From assembly GCA_035293985.1 (NCBI GenBank), contig DATGLS010000048.1, positions 1 to 64,000 on the forward strand: a DNA stretch of 64,000 nt. Direction: 5' to 3'. This DNA is from JAVDCA01 sp035293985. GTDB taxonomy: Bacteria > Pseudomonadota > Alphaproteobacteria > Rhizobiales > Xanthobacteraceae. A program made the translations under genes and the position numbers. Each line of letters begins with the position of its first letter. The first letter of the stretch is position 1. A model generated the notes under the pieces. It saw only the letters and a list, made by a program, of their open reading frames with translations, made no database searches and was not told where the DNA came from. This document shows positions 57,435 through 64,000 of this stretch, piece after piece.

Positions 57435-58318
57435 TACGATTCCGTCTTCGCACAATACAGCTCTCCGCCGGCGGTGGTGACGAACAGCGTATCACCCCCC
57501 GCCCCGCCGAAGCAGCATTTGTTGGGCTGGTCGGCCGGAAAAGGGTGGCTCGCGATCACGGCGCCTTGCGGCGAGAAGACGTAGACCAGCGGCCCGGGGC
57601 CGCTGCGCCGCCAGCCGGCGACCGCAACGATATCGCCGTTGGCATCGAGACACATGCCCTCGATCCCGCGGTGCGCGCCGCGATGATCGGCGCCGAACGT
57701 GTGCAGCACCACCGGATGGTCGACGATGAGATCATCGCGCAGCGGATAGGCGCGCAGCTCGCGCGTCTGACCGTCCTCTTTCGGTTCGCCGTCCGCGACG
57801 AAGAGGGTCTTCTCGTCGCGCGCGAGCAGCACGGCGCGCGGCGAGACCGTGTCGTAAGTCACCCGGCTCGCGACCCAGGCGCGGCGATCGTTGCGCTCCA
57901 GGCGCAGCACCGAGCAGTGGTCGAGAAACGGAAAGATCGCGGGGCCGAACGGAATGATCGCGTGGCGCGGATCGGTGAAATAGAGGCGATGGGCGCGGTC
58001 GACCACGAGGTCGCTCGGCTGGTTGTGGTAGGCGCCGTCGAGCAGCGCGTCGACCGGCATGACGCGACCGTCGGTCGTGAACTCGATCAGCCGCCGTCCG
58101 CCCTCCTGGGCGCCGTAGAGCTCGCCGTTCGGCCCGCGCGCGAGGCCGTTGACGCGGTTGGTGTAGCGGCGCAGCTCGGTCGTCGCCTTCGTCCTCGGAT
58201 CGAAGCGCAGCAGCAGGCCGGCATCGATCGCACTGAAGATGACGCCCTCGCCGTCCGCGACGACGCCGCCGAGCGGCCCCTGATAGGGTCCCGCGACGCG
58301 CTCGAACTGCCAGGCCAT
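57434..58318 (-). CDS. SMP-30/gluconolactonase-like beta-propeller, second
   Basis: A 294-residue cytoplasmic six-bladed propeller of the SMP-30/gluconolactonase/LRE family. Metal-site segments fit NQPSDLVVDRAHRLYFTDPR and HRGIEGMCLDANGDIVAVAG, with RVNGLARGPNGELYGAQEGG between. Such enzymes open sugar lactones. It starts 9 nt after a related gene, so the two are probably coexpressed and may act on related lactones. Confidence 0.87.
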   Translation of the reverse strand: MAWQFERVAGPYQGPLGGVVADGEGVIFSAIDAGLLLRFDPRTKATTELRRYTNRVNGLARGPNGELYGAQEGGRRLIEFTTDGRVMPVDALLDGAYHNQPSDLVVDRAHRLYFTDPRHAIIPFGPAIFPFLDHCSVLRLERNDRRAWVASRVTYDTVSPRAVLLARDEKTLFVADGEPKEDGQTRELRAYPLRDDLIVDHPVVLHTFGADHRGAHRGIEGMCLDANGDIVAVAGWRRSGPGPLVYVFSPQGAVIASHPFPADQPNKCCFGGAGGDTLFVTTAGGELYCAKTES

Positions 58319-58327
58319 CGCGCCCTC

Positions 58328-59218
58328 CTACCAAACCGCCACGCCGGGGATGTTCAGGCGCACGCGATGAACCCCGTGATAGGTGGTGAAATAGAGCGAG
58401 CGCCAATCGTCGTCGCCCCAGGCGAGGTTGGTGCAATGGCCGGGCACGCGCAGGCGCCCGATCAGGCGCCCGCCCGGGTCGATCACATGGATGCCGCCCG
58501 GACCGGTGCAATAGATATTGCCCTCGACGTCGCACTTCATGCCGTCGGCGACGCCCGGCTCGATGCCGGCAAGCTGGTGGAAGAGGCGACCATTGCGGAC
58601 GCTGCCATCCGCATTCACGTCGAAGGCGCGGATATGCGCCATGCGGGTGTCGTTGACGTAGAGAGTCCTCTCGTCGGGCGAGAAGCACAGGCCGTTCGGG
58701 TAGACGGTGTCCTCGACCGTGAGCTTCACCTCACCCTGCGGCGTCAGGCGAAACACCGCCTGGATGTCGAGCTGGCGCTGCATGTCCTCGCCGACCATGC
58801 CGGGGATGACGAGGCCGCCGGCCGAGTCGGTCCAATAGACGCTGCCGTCGGAGCGCACGACGATGTCGTTCGGGCTGTTGAACTTCTTGCCCTCGTAGCG
58901 ATCCGCGATGGTCGTGAAGGAGCCGTCGTGCTCGATGCGCCAGATGGTGCGCTGCGACCATCCCGCGATGTTGAGCCGGCCCTCGCGGTCGAACGTCATG
59001 CCGTTGGCGTGGCTCGACGGATGCACCAGCGCCTTGGTGCCGACGCCTTGTGTCCACTCGTAGATGGTATCACCGATGATATCGACCCACAGGAAGCGTT
59101 TCCGGCGGCGGTCCCAGACGGGCCCTTCGCCGAAATAGAGGCCATGGGCGATCTGGTCGAGCCGCGGATGACTGCCGGTGATGCGCTCGAAGCCAGGCGC
59201 CGCGAGATCGATGTCCAT
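58328..59218 (-). CDS. SMP-30/gluconolactonase-like beta-propeller, first
   Basis: A 296-residue six-bladed propeller. Key segments are GLYFGEGPVWDRRRKRFLWV (N-terminal metal Glu), HANGMTFDREGRLNIAGWSQ, KFNSPNDIVVRSDGSVYWTD (with Asn and Asp metal ligands) and VYPNGLCFSPDERTLYVNDT with GVADGMKCDVEGNIYC, the classic gluconolactonase layout. Likely a lactonase for a sugar or aldonate lactone. A family A repeat separates it from the aldo/keto reductase upstream. Confidence 0.9.
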   Translation of the reverse strand: MDIDLAAPGFERITGSHPRLDQIAHGLYFGEGPVWDRRRKRFLWVDIIGDTIYEWTQGVGTKALVHPSSHANGMTFDREGRLNIAGWSQRTIWRIEHDGSFTTIADRYEGKKFNSPNDIVVRSDGSVYWTDSAGGLVIPGMVGEDMQRQLDIQAVFRLTPQGEVKLTVEDTVYPNGLCFSPDERTLYVNDTRMAHIRAFDVNADGSVRNGRLFHQLAGIEPGVADGMKCDVEGNIYCTGPGGIHVIDPGGRLIGRLRVPGHCTNLAWGDDDWRSLYFTTYHGVHRVRLNIPGVAVW

Positions 59219-59236
59219 AGGCGCACTCCCTTTAGG

Positions 59237-59340
59237 CCGTCATTGCGAGGAGTGCGCGGCGTGCCGAAGCAATCTCGACCCGGAAGGCATGAGTGCGCGG
59301 ATCGGGCTTGCTTCGTCGGGCTCCGCCCTCCCCGCAACGA
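59237..59340. repeat. Dispersed intergenic repeat, family A copy 3
   Basis: Starts CGTCATTGCGAGGAGTGCGC, continues GCCGAAGCAATCTCGACCCG and GCGGATCGGGCTTGCTTCG, and ends CCCGCAACGACGAG. Ends and core pair as an imperfect inverted repeat, as in the copies at 35070 and 53690. It lies between the aldo/keto reductase and the SMP-30-like gene. Confidence 0.72.
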
Positions 59341-59351
59341 CGAGCATCTCT

Positions 59352-60185
59352 TCAATCCCATGCCGGCGCGCGGCCGGCCGGATTGGCTATGCGGCCGTCG
59401 GGCCGCTCGAGTGCCGCGATGCGGCGCATCTCGTCGTCGCTGAGCGTGAAATCGAACACCGCGAGATTCTCGGCGATGCGCTGGCGGTTGGACGAGCGGG
59501 GGATCGGCGCGACGCCCTGTTGGATCGACCAGCGCAGCGCGACCTGCGCAATGGTCTTTGCCTTCGCTCGCGCGATCTCGCCCACCACCGGATCGTTCAC
59601 CAGCCGGCCGCGGCCGAGCGGGCAATAGCCGATGAAGAGCATTTCGCGCTGGCGCAATGCCGCGAGCAGCTTGCTCTGGTCGAGATAGGGATGGAACTCG
59701 GCCTGCAACGCGACCAGCGGCTCGGCGCAGAGGCGCGCCGCCTCGTCGACCATCGCGATGTTGAAGTTGGCGACGCCGACATGGCGCGTCAGGCCATCGC
59801 GTTTCGCCTTGGCCAGCGCCGTCATGGTCTCGGCGATCGGGATCGCGGCGTTCGGCCAGTGCACCAGCAGGAGATCGACATGGTCGACGCCGAGCGCGCG
59901 CAAGCTCTGCTCGACCGAGCGGGCGAAATCGGCGGCATGCAGGTTCTCGTGCGAGACCTTGGTGGTGATGAAGAGCTCGGCGCGAGGAACCTTGGCGGCG
60001 CGAATGCCCTCGCCCACGCCCTCCTCGGTGCCGTATTTGCGCGCCGCATCGAGATGGCGGAAGCCGCAGGTGAGCGCGTGCGCGACGATCTCGCCGACCG
60101 GGCCGGCGAGACCCGAGGTGCCGAAGCCGATCGAGGGCATCTCGGCGCCGCGCGCCGTGAGCGTTGGGATGTGTGTGTCGACCAT
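59352..60185 (-). CDS. Aldo/keto reductase
   Basis: A 277-residue (alpha/beta)8 NADPH-dependent oxidoreductase. The catalytic tetrad fits Asp of FRHLDAARKYGTEEGVGEGI, its Tyr, Lys of ELFITTKVSHENL and His of HVDLLLVHWPNAAIP. Coenzyme-site segment GVAPIPRSSNRQRIAENLAV is typical of small AKRs. It sits in a minus-strand group with two lactonase-like proteins and two receptors, suggesting a sugar acid or lactone pathway. Confidence 0.92.
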   Translation of the reverse strand: MVDTHIPTLTARGAEMPSIGFGTSGLAGPVGEIVAHALTCGFRHLDAARKYGTEEGVGEGIRAAKVPRAELFITTKVSHENLHAADFARSVEQSLRALGVDHVDLLLVHWPNAAIPIAETMTALAKAKRDGLTRHVGVANFNIAMVDEAARLCAEPLVALQAEFHPYLDQSKLLAALRQREMLFIGYCPLGRGRLVNDPVVGEIARAKAKTIAQVALRWSIQQGVAPIPRSSNRQRIAENLAVFDFTLSDDEMRRIAALERPDGRIANPAGRAPAWD

Positions 60186-60271
60186 GGATGATGCAAAGGC
60201 GGCGGGAGGCGATTGTTATCGCGCCCGGTGCCGCTCGCCAAGGCCACCGGAGCAGGTACCCGACGAGGGCC

Positions 60272-61243
60272 CTACTCCATCTTGATGCCGGCGGTCTTGA
60301 TCACCTTCTCCCACTTGTCGGTGTCGGCCTTGATCAGCGCGCCGAATTTTTCCTTCGGCAGCGCCATCACGGTCAGCTGCTGGTCGGAAATCTGCTTGGC
60401 GATATCCGGATCCTGCAGCACCGCGACGGTCGCGGCGGCGAGCTTGTCGATGATCGGCTGCGGCGTTCCGGCTGGCGCCACGATGCCGACCCAGGGTGCC
60501 ATCTCGAAGCCCGGCACCGTCTCGGCGACCGCCGGCCAGTTCGGGAATTGGGGAATGCGCTTGGGCTCGGCGACGCCCAGCACCTTGAGCTTGCCCTCGT
60601 TCACGAAGCCGAGCAGCGTCTGCACGTTGTTGAACCCGACCTGCACCTCGCCGGCGAGCAGCGCCTGGGCGGCGGGGCCCGTGCCCTTGTAGGGCACGTG
60701 CTGCAGCTTGACGCCGGTTGCGCCGGAGAAAAGCTCCATGGCGAGATGGCTGAAGTTGCCGACGCCGGCCGACGCGTAGTTGATGCTGCCGGGCTTGGCC
60801 TTGGCGAGCGCGATCAGCTCGGCGATGTCGTTTGCCGGAAATGACGGATGCGCCGCCAGCATGCCGGGCAGCCGCACCGCGGACGACACCGGGACGAAAT
60901 CGCGCAGCGGCTGATAGCTCAGTTCCTTGTAGAGCCAGGGATTGACCGTCATCGGCGTGTCGGAGGTGAACGCGAACGTGTAGCCGTCCGCCGGCGCCTG
61001 CTTGACCACCTGCAGGCCGATCGCGCCGTTGGCGCCGCCGCGATTCTCCACGATGATGGTCTGGCCGAGCTTCGGCTGCAGATATTTCGCGACCAGCCGC
61101 GCGACGAAATCGGTGCCGCCGCCGGCCGGAAACGGCACGACGAAGTGGATCGGCTTCTTCGGCCAGTCCTGCGCCGAGCCTGGGTCAAGCATGAGGCCGG
61201 CAAATCCGACAGCAGCCAGGACAATTCGTAGCAGCGATTTCAT
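60272..61243 (-). CDS. Bug/TctC-family receptor, first of the cluster
   Basis: A 323-residue periplasmic receptor. The start MKSLLRIVLAAVGFAGLML (AGGGAAGGA upstream) is a signal peptide. Family blocks are DWPKKPIHFVVPFPAGGGTD, QTIIVENRGGANGAIGLQVV, SINYASAGVGNFSHLAMELF and QHVPYKGTGPAAQALLAGEV. It should bind a carboxylate or lactone-derived anion used by the downstream enzymes. It is divergent from the metallo-hydrolase gene. Confidence 0.94.
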   Translation of the reverse strand: MKSLLRIVLAAVGFAGLMLDPGSAQDWPKKPIHFVVPFPAGGGTDFVARLVAKYLQPKLGQTIIVENRGGANGAIGLQVVKQAPADGYTFAFTSDTPMTVNPWLYKELSYQPLRDFVPVSSAVRLPGMLAAHPSFPANDIAELIALAKAKPGSINYASAGVGNFSHLAMELFSGATGVKLQHVPYKGTGPAAQALLAGEVQVGFNNVQTLLGFVNEGKLKVLGVAEPKRIPQFPNWPAVAETVPGFEMAPWVGIVAPAGTPQPIIDKLAAATVAVLQDPDIAKQISDQQLTVMALPKEKFGALIKADTDKWEKVIKTAGIKME

Positions 61244-61377
61244 CGACGTTCCTTCCCTCACGACACTTTTCTTGTGCCATGGTCTTATCAGACACGAACC
61301 GGGCGCTCTACGGCGTCCGGGTGGTGCGGATCGGGCGAGACAATTGTCGCTGCTCGCATCGTCTCGAGGAGGAAACA

Positions 61378-62382
61378 TTGGCCGAGGAAGTGCCCCATTT
61401 TTCGCGCCGCACGCTCGTCGCCGGACTCGCGGCGGCCCCGGCACTTGGCTTGGTCACACCGGCTGCCGCACAGACCGCCACCACCTCGGCCGCCGACGCG
61501 GCAAAGGCCGCGCTCAAGGACGCCAAGGGCACCAAGCTGGTGCTGCTCGGCACCGCGGCGGGCCCGGTGCCGGGCCGCCCGCGCAAGATGACGTCGCACG
61601 TGATGCTGAGCAACGGCACGGCTTACGTGCTCGACTGCGGCCTCGGCGTCACCGACCGCTACGCGCAGACCGGCATTCCATTCAGCGCGCTGAAATCGAT
61701 CTTCATCACCCACCATCACGCCGACCACAACATCGAGTACGGGCCCCTGCTGATCGTCGGCTGGATCCAAGGGATGGGGCTCGACGTGCATGCCTATGGT
61801 CCGCCGCCGCTCAGGCAGATGACCGAGGACTTCCTGCGCGCCTACAAGACGACGGTCGACTTCTGGGCCGAGGATCTCAAGATGAAGCCGCTCGCGGCGG
61901 TCGCCACGCAGGAGGTGGCGATCGACGGCCCGGTGACGCAGGACGACAACGTCAAGGTCACGGCCGCCATCGTGCAGCATCCGCCGGTGAAGCCGGCGCT
62001 GGCCTATCGATTCGATTTCAAGGACCGCTCGATCGCGTTCTCCGGCGACACGGCGCCGAGCGAGGCGGTCGCCCGGGTCGCCAAGGGCGCGGATGTGCTG
62101 GTGCACGAGACGATGTACGTGCCGGCCTTGGAAAAATACATCCGCGAGCAGATCGCCAAGGGCCGGCCGGTGAAGTTCGAGCCGTTCATGGCGCACATGC
62201 ATGCCGATCACACGCCCGCCGAGGACGTCGGCCGCATCGCGCAGGAGGCGGGCGTCAAGACACTGGTGCTATCGCATCTCACGCCGGCGATCGACTCGAT
62301 CAGCGACGACACCTGGCGTGCGCCCGCCGCCAAGTTCTTCAACGGGGAGATCATCGTCGCGAAGGATTTGATGGTGGTGTGA
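61378..62382 (+). CDS. Tat-exported metallo-beta-lactamase-fold hydrolase
   Basis: A 334-residue MBL-fold hydrolase. I chose a TTG start at 61378 since GAGGAGG lies 5 nt before it; the protein then begins MAEEVPHFSRRTLVAGLAAA, a Tat signal with twin Arg. Metal-binding motif is ITHHHADHNIEYGPL near residue 103, with Asp of FSGDTAPSEAVAR and His of VLSHLTP. A second HMHADHTP motif lies near residue 280. It is of the arylsulfatase/RNase-Z-like type; substrate is unknown. A longer frame from 61279 has no signal sequence or ribosome site. Confidence 0.88.
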   Translation: MAEEVPHFSRRTLVAGLAAAPALGLVTPAAAQTATTSAADAAKAALKDAKGTKLVLLGTAAGPVPGRPRKMTSHVMLSNGTAYVLDCGLGVTDRYAQTGIPFSALKSIFITHHHADHNIEYGPLLIVGWIQGMGLDVHAYGPPPLRQMTEDFLRAYKTTVDFWAEDLKMKPLAAVATQEVAIDGPVTQDDNVKVTAAIVQHPPVKPALAYRFDFKDRSIAFSGDTAPSEAVARVAKGADVLVHETMYVPALEKYIREQIAKGRPVKFEPFMAHMHADHTPAEDVGRIAQEAGVKTLVLSHLTPAIDSISDDTWRAPAAKFFNGEIIVAKDLMVV

Positions 62383-62408
62383 GCCTGTCGCTCGCCTGCG
62401 TCGATCGC

Positions 62409-63224
62409 TCAGAACGCGTACTTGAGCCTGTCTCCCGCCCACTTGGACCGGTAGCTCTTGCAGGCTCGTAGATCTTCCGGGAGCGAGGCGTCCTTGTTGG
62501 GATTCGTCAAGGTGCTCTGATAATCCAGTCGCTTGCGAATGTTGTCGAGAATTGCAAGCGTCTGCCGCACATCGTCGTGTGAATTTTTCAGCAGATCCGA
62601 CGTATAGTGATATACGGCATCGATGTTTTCATAATTTTGCTTGTACGCCCAGGGCGCAACCACCGAGACGACCGAAAGCAAGTTGGCGCGGCCTTTGATT
62701 CCGATGTCCTTGAAATAGAGATGGTCGATTGGAACGCATACCGTCTGGTTGTCGATGACGTTGCCGAGCACGAGCAGAGCATTCAAGCGCGCATTTTCGT
62801 CATCCGACCGAGCCGCATAGGCCAGCGTGGAAACCGCGTCCAGCGTGGCAAATGTTCGAAAGGCCGTGATCGCCGGATTGATCGGCAGCCCCGCCTTGTC
62901 GTCCGCGCCGAGCAATTTGGCAGGGTCATTGTTCGCGATGATGATTCGGATGGCGCCGGCAGCCCGCACGACCTGCTTCCACGCTTCGGCCTGCGGCGCG
63001 TCCTCCACGGCCGGCTTGAGGCCATCGAGGATGCCCGCCAGGCATCGCAGAGCGCCCCGCCAATCGGCGAGGAGGAGCTTGTCGGGAATAACCTCGCCGC
63101 TGCGCACCGCGCCTTGGAAGAAGCCGCAACTGTCCTTTGCTTGCGCCCAGGCGGGGCCTCGCCCGGCCGCGCAGAGCAGCAAAACGGCGACGAAGGCCAT
63201 CGCGGTGGCGTGACGCGGCCGCAT
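62409..63224 (-). CDS. Secreted protein of unknown function
   Basis: A 271-residue exported protein with a signal peptide (AMAFVAVLLLCAAGRGPAWA). The mature protein is mostly helical (ARLNALLVLGNVIDNQTVCV, DVRQTLAILDNIRKRLDYQS), with Cys at CGFF, RCLAG, TVCVP and ACKSY. No family is recognised. It starts 2 nt after the stop of the membrane gene upstream, so the pair is probably translated together. Confidence 0.72.
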   Translation of the reverse strand: MRPRHATAMAFVAVLLLCAAGRGPAWAQAKDSCGFFQGAVRSGEVIPDKLLLADWRGALRCLAGILDGLKPAVEDAPQAEAWKQVVRAAGAIRIIIANNDPAKLLGADDKAGLPINPAITAFRTFATLDAVSTLAYAARSDDENARLNALLVLGNVIDNQTVCVPIDHLYFKDIGIKGRANLLSVVSVVAPWAYKQNYENIDAVYHYTSDLLKNSHDDVRQTLAILDNIRKRLDYQSTLTNPNKDASLPEDLRACKSYRSKWAGDRLKYAF

Positions 63225-63226
63225 GT

Positions 63227-64000
63227 CTACTGTTCCGTTGGAAACAATGGGGGGACGACGGGTTGCCCGGACGCCGGACGGGAGCGCTGGTTGTTGTCGG
63301 CCGTCTCGAGCTTCTTCGTCTCCGTTGCCTGAAGGCTGATCAAAAGGCTGCCGCTGCTACCGGTATAGGCGGGAAAGTCGAGGCCGCCGTTGCTGTCTCC
63401 TCGCACCTGATCGCTGAGCACGAGCGGGAATGTTTTCGACGCATGATCCACTTCGATCGAGCTGCGACTCTCCGGCGGTCCCATGAAGTAGAAATCGACG
63501 GACAGCGTCCCCGATCGCGTTCGGTTCAAATAATAATAGACCAAAGCCTCCACCGTATTGCCGCGACGCGCGACGGGCACGCTTTCTCCATCGAAGGAGA
63601 TGTTGGCGACGTAGTTCGAAAATATGGTTTGACTGACGCCGTCCGAAACATCGGGTTGTATCACGACGCGCAGGTATTTCTTCTCGATCTGAAAGGCGTC
63701 TTTGATGTCGTTGGCCTTCCAGACGATGCCGATGCCGACGCAAAAGGCCAACACGCCGGCGCCACCCGCGAGCGCCACGCGGTAGGTCGCCGCGCCGACA
63801 TGCGAATGGAATTGACCGATCCCTTGCGTGCCTGTCCCGTAGAGCAGGATCGCCACGCCGACGACCACGAGCACGAACGAGAACGACGAATGCGCGCTCC
63901 CCATCGTATAGTTGGCAACCGCCAGGAAGCCGGTGCCCACGATCATGAAGAAGAGGCCGCTCGACACCGCTTGCCAGAAGTGATCCCACAGCGTCTGCGG
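63227..64000 (-). CDS. Membrane protein of unknown function (5' end beyond window)
   Basis: At least 257 codons remain open to the right edge (QTLWDHFWQAVSSGLFFMIV), so the true start probably lies past 64000; a GTG at 63967 is the internal alternative. Three helices follow (SSGLFFMIVGTGFLAVANY, FSFVLVVVGVAILLYG and VALAGGAGVLAFCVGIGIVW). A soluble part then follows (KKYLRVVIQPDVSDGVSQTI), with an Arg/Pro-rich tail. I do not recognise the family. It pairs with the secreted protein 2 nt downstream. Confidence 0.7.
   Translation of the reverse strand, partial: PQTLWDHFWQAVSSGLFFMIVGTGFLAVANYTMGSAHSSFSFVLVVVGVAILLYGTGTQGIGQFHSHVGAATYRVALAGGAGVLAFCVGIGIVWKANDIKDAFQIEKKYLRVVIQPDVSDGVSQTIFSNYVANISFDGESVPVARRGNTVEALVYYYLNRTRSGTLSVDFYFMGPPESRSSIEVDHASKTFPLVLSDQVRGDSNGGLDFPAYTGSSGSLLISLQATETKKLETADNNQRSRPASGQPVVPPLFPTEQ

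Noticed and set aside
57359..59443. 694-codon plus-strand frame opposite the two SMP-30-like genes
   Set aside because: Antisense shadow without motifs.
1..64000. CRISPR arrays, tRNA or rRNA genes, insertion sequences and phage genes
   Set aside because: I read the intergenic regions on both strands and found no regular repeat-spacer array, no cloverleaf-like sequence and no transposase or integrase. The repeats seen are short palindromic intergenic elements.

Overview
The window is GC-rich, gene-dense DNA whose protein types and dispersed repeats look like an alphaproteobacterium of the order Hyphomicrobiales (Bradyrhizobium/Xanthobacteraceae-like). This placement is inferred from gene content only: a nuo operon with alphaproteobacterial subunits, heme-copper oxidase assembly genes, many orphan Bug-type solute receptors and Bradyrhizobiaceae-style intergenic repeats. 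I see no rRNA, tRNA, CRISPR array, transposase or phage gene.

Region by region: 1-8260 (minus) is a complex I operon, nuoA-B-C-D-E-F-G. Four unrelated small genes sit inside it (cupin, FlK-like thioesterase, secreted 77-aa protein, DUF3291 protein), and nuoG runs off the left edge. 8835-12415 (plus) is a small catabolic group: a beta-keto acid cleavage enzyme, a Bug receptor, an alpha/beta hydrolase and a secreted protein. 13246-17370 (plus) is a seven-gene Mrp-type cation/proton antiporter module with the subunit order of membrane-bound hydrogenase (Mbh) modules and no large NuoL-like MrpA. 17600-31438 is an alcohol-respiration island. On the minus strand a lanthanide-type PQQ dehydrogenase (xoxF), xoxJ, a cytochrome c, oxidase subunits II, I and III, a small membrane protein, another cytochrome c and a hemerythrin-like protein form one tight run. 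On the plus strand there are another cytochrome c, a GlcG/HbpS-like protein, CtaG and CtaB. A 25-codon pqqA lies at 18605 without other pqq genes. The oxidase subunit I keeps all metal ligands but lacks the usual D-channel glutamate and K-channel lysine.

31643-38527 holds stress/membrane proteins, a zinc alcohol dehydrogenase, an acetate-transporter-like protein, a beta-propeller protein, and a small protein with an amidase. 38532-47445 is a LacI regulator divergent from an ABC importer of NitT/TauT type with two permeases, followed by an HpsN-like dehydrogenase, an SDR, a zinc alcohol dehydrogenase and a polysaccharide deacetylase-like protein. The best reading is uptake and oxidation of a polyol or sulfonated polyol such as dihydroxypropanesulfonate. 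LacI-type palindromes lie in the intergenic region.

47511-64000 holds a TPR-sulfotransferase next to a large autotransporter-like protein, a Cox15-like protein that has lost two heme-ligand histidines, class II fumarase, nitronate monooxygenase, a minus-strand group of two Bug receptors, two SMP-30 lactonase-like proteins and an aldo/keto reductase, a Tat-exported metallo-beta-lactamase-fold hydrolase, and two uncharacterised proteins at the right edge. Intergenic repeats of at least three families separate several of these units.
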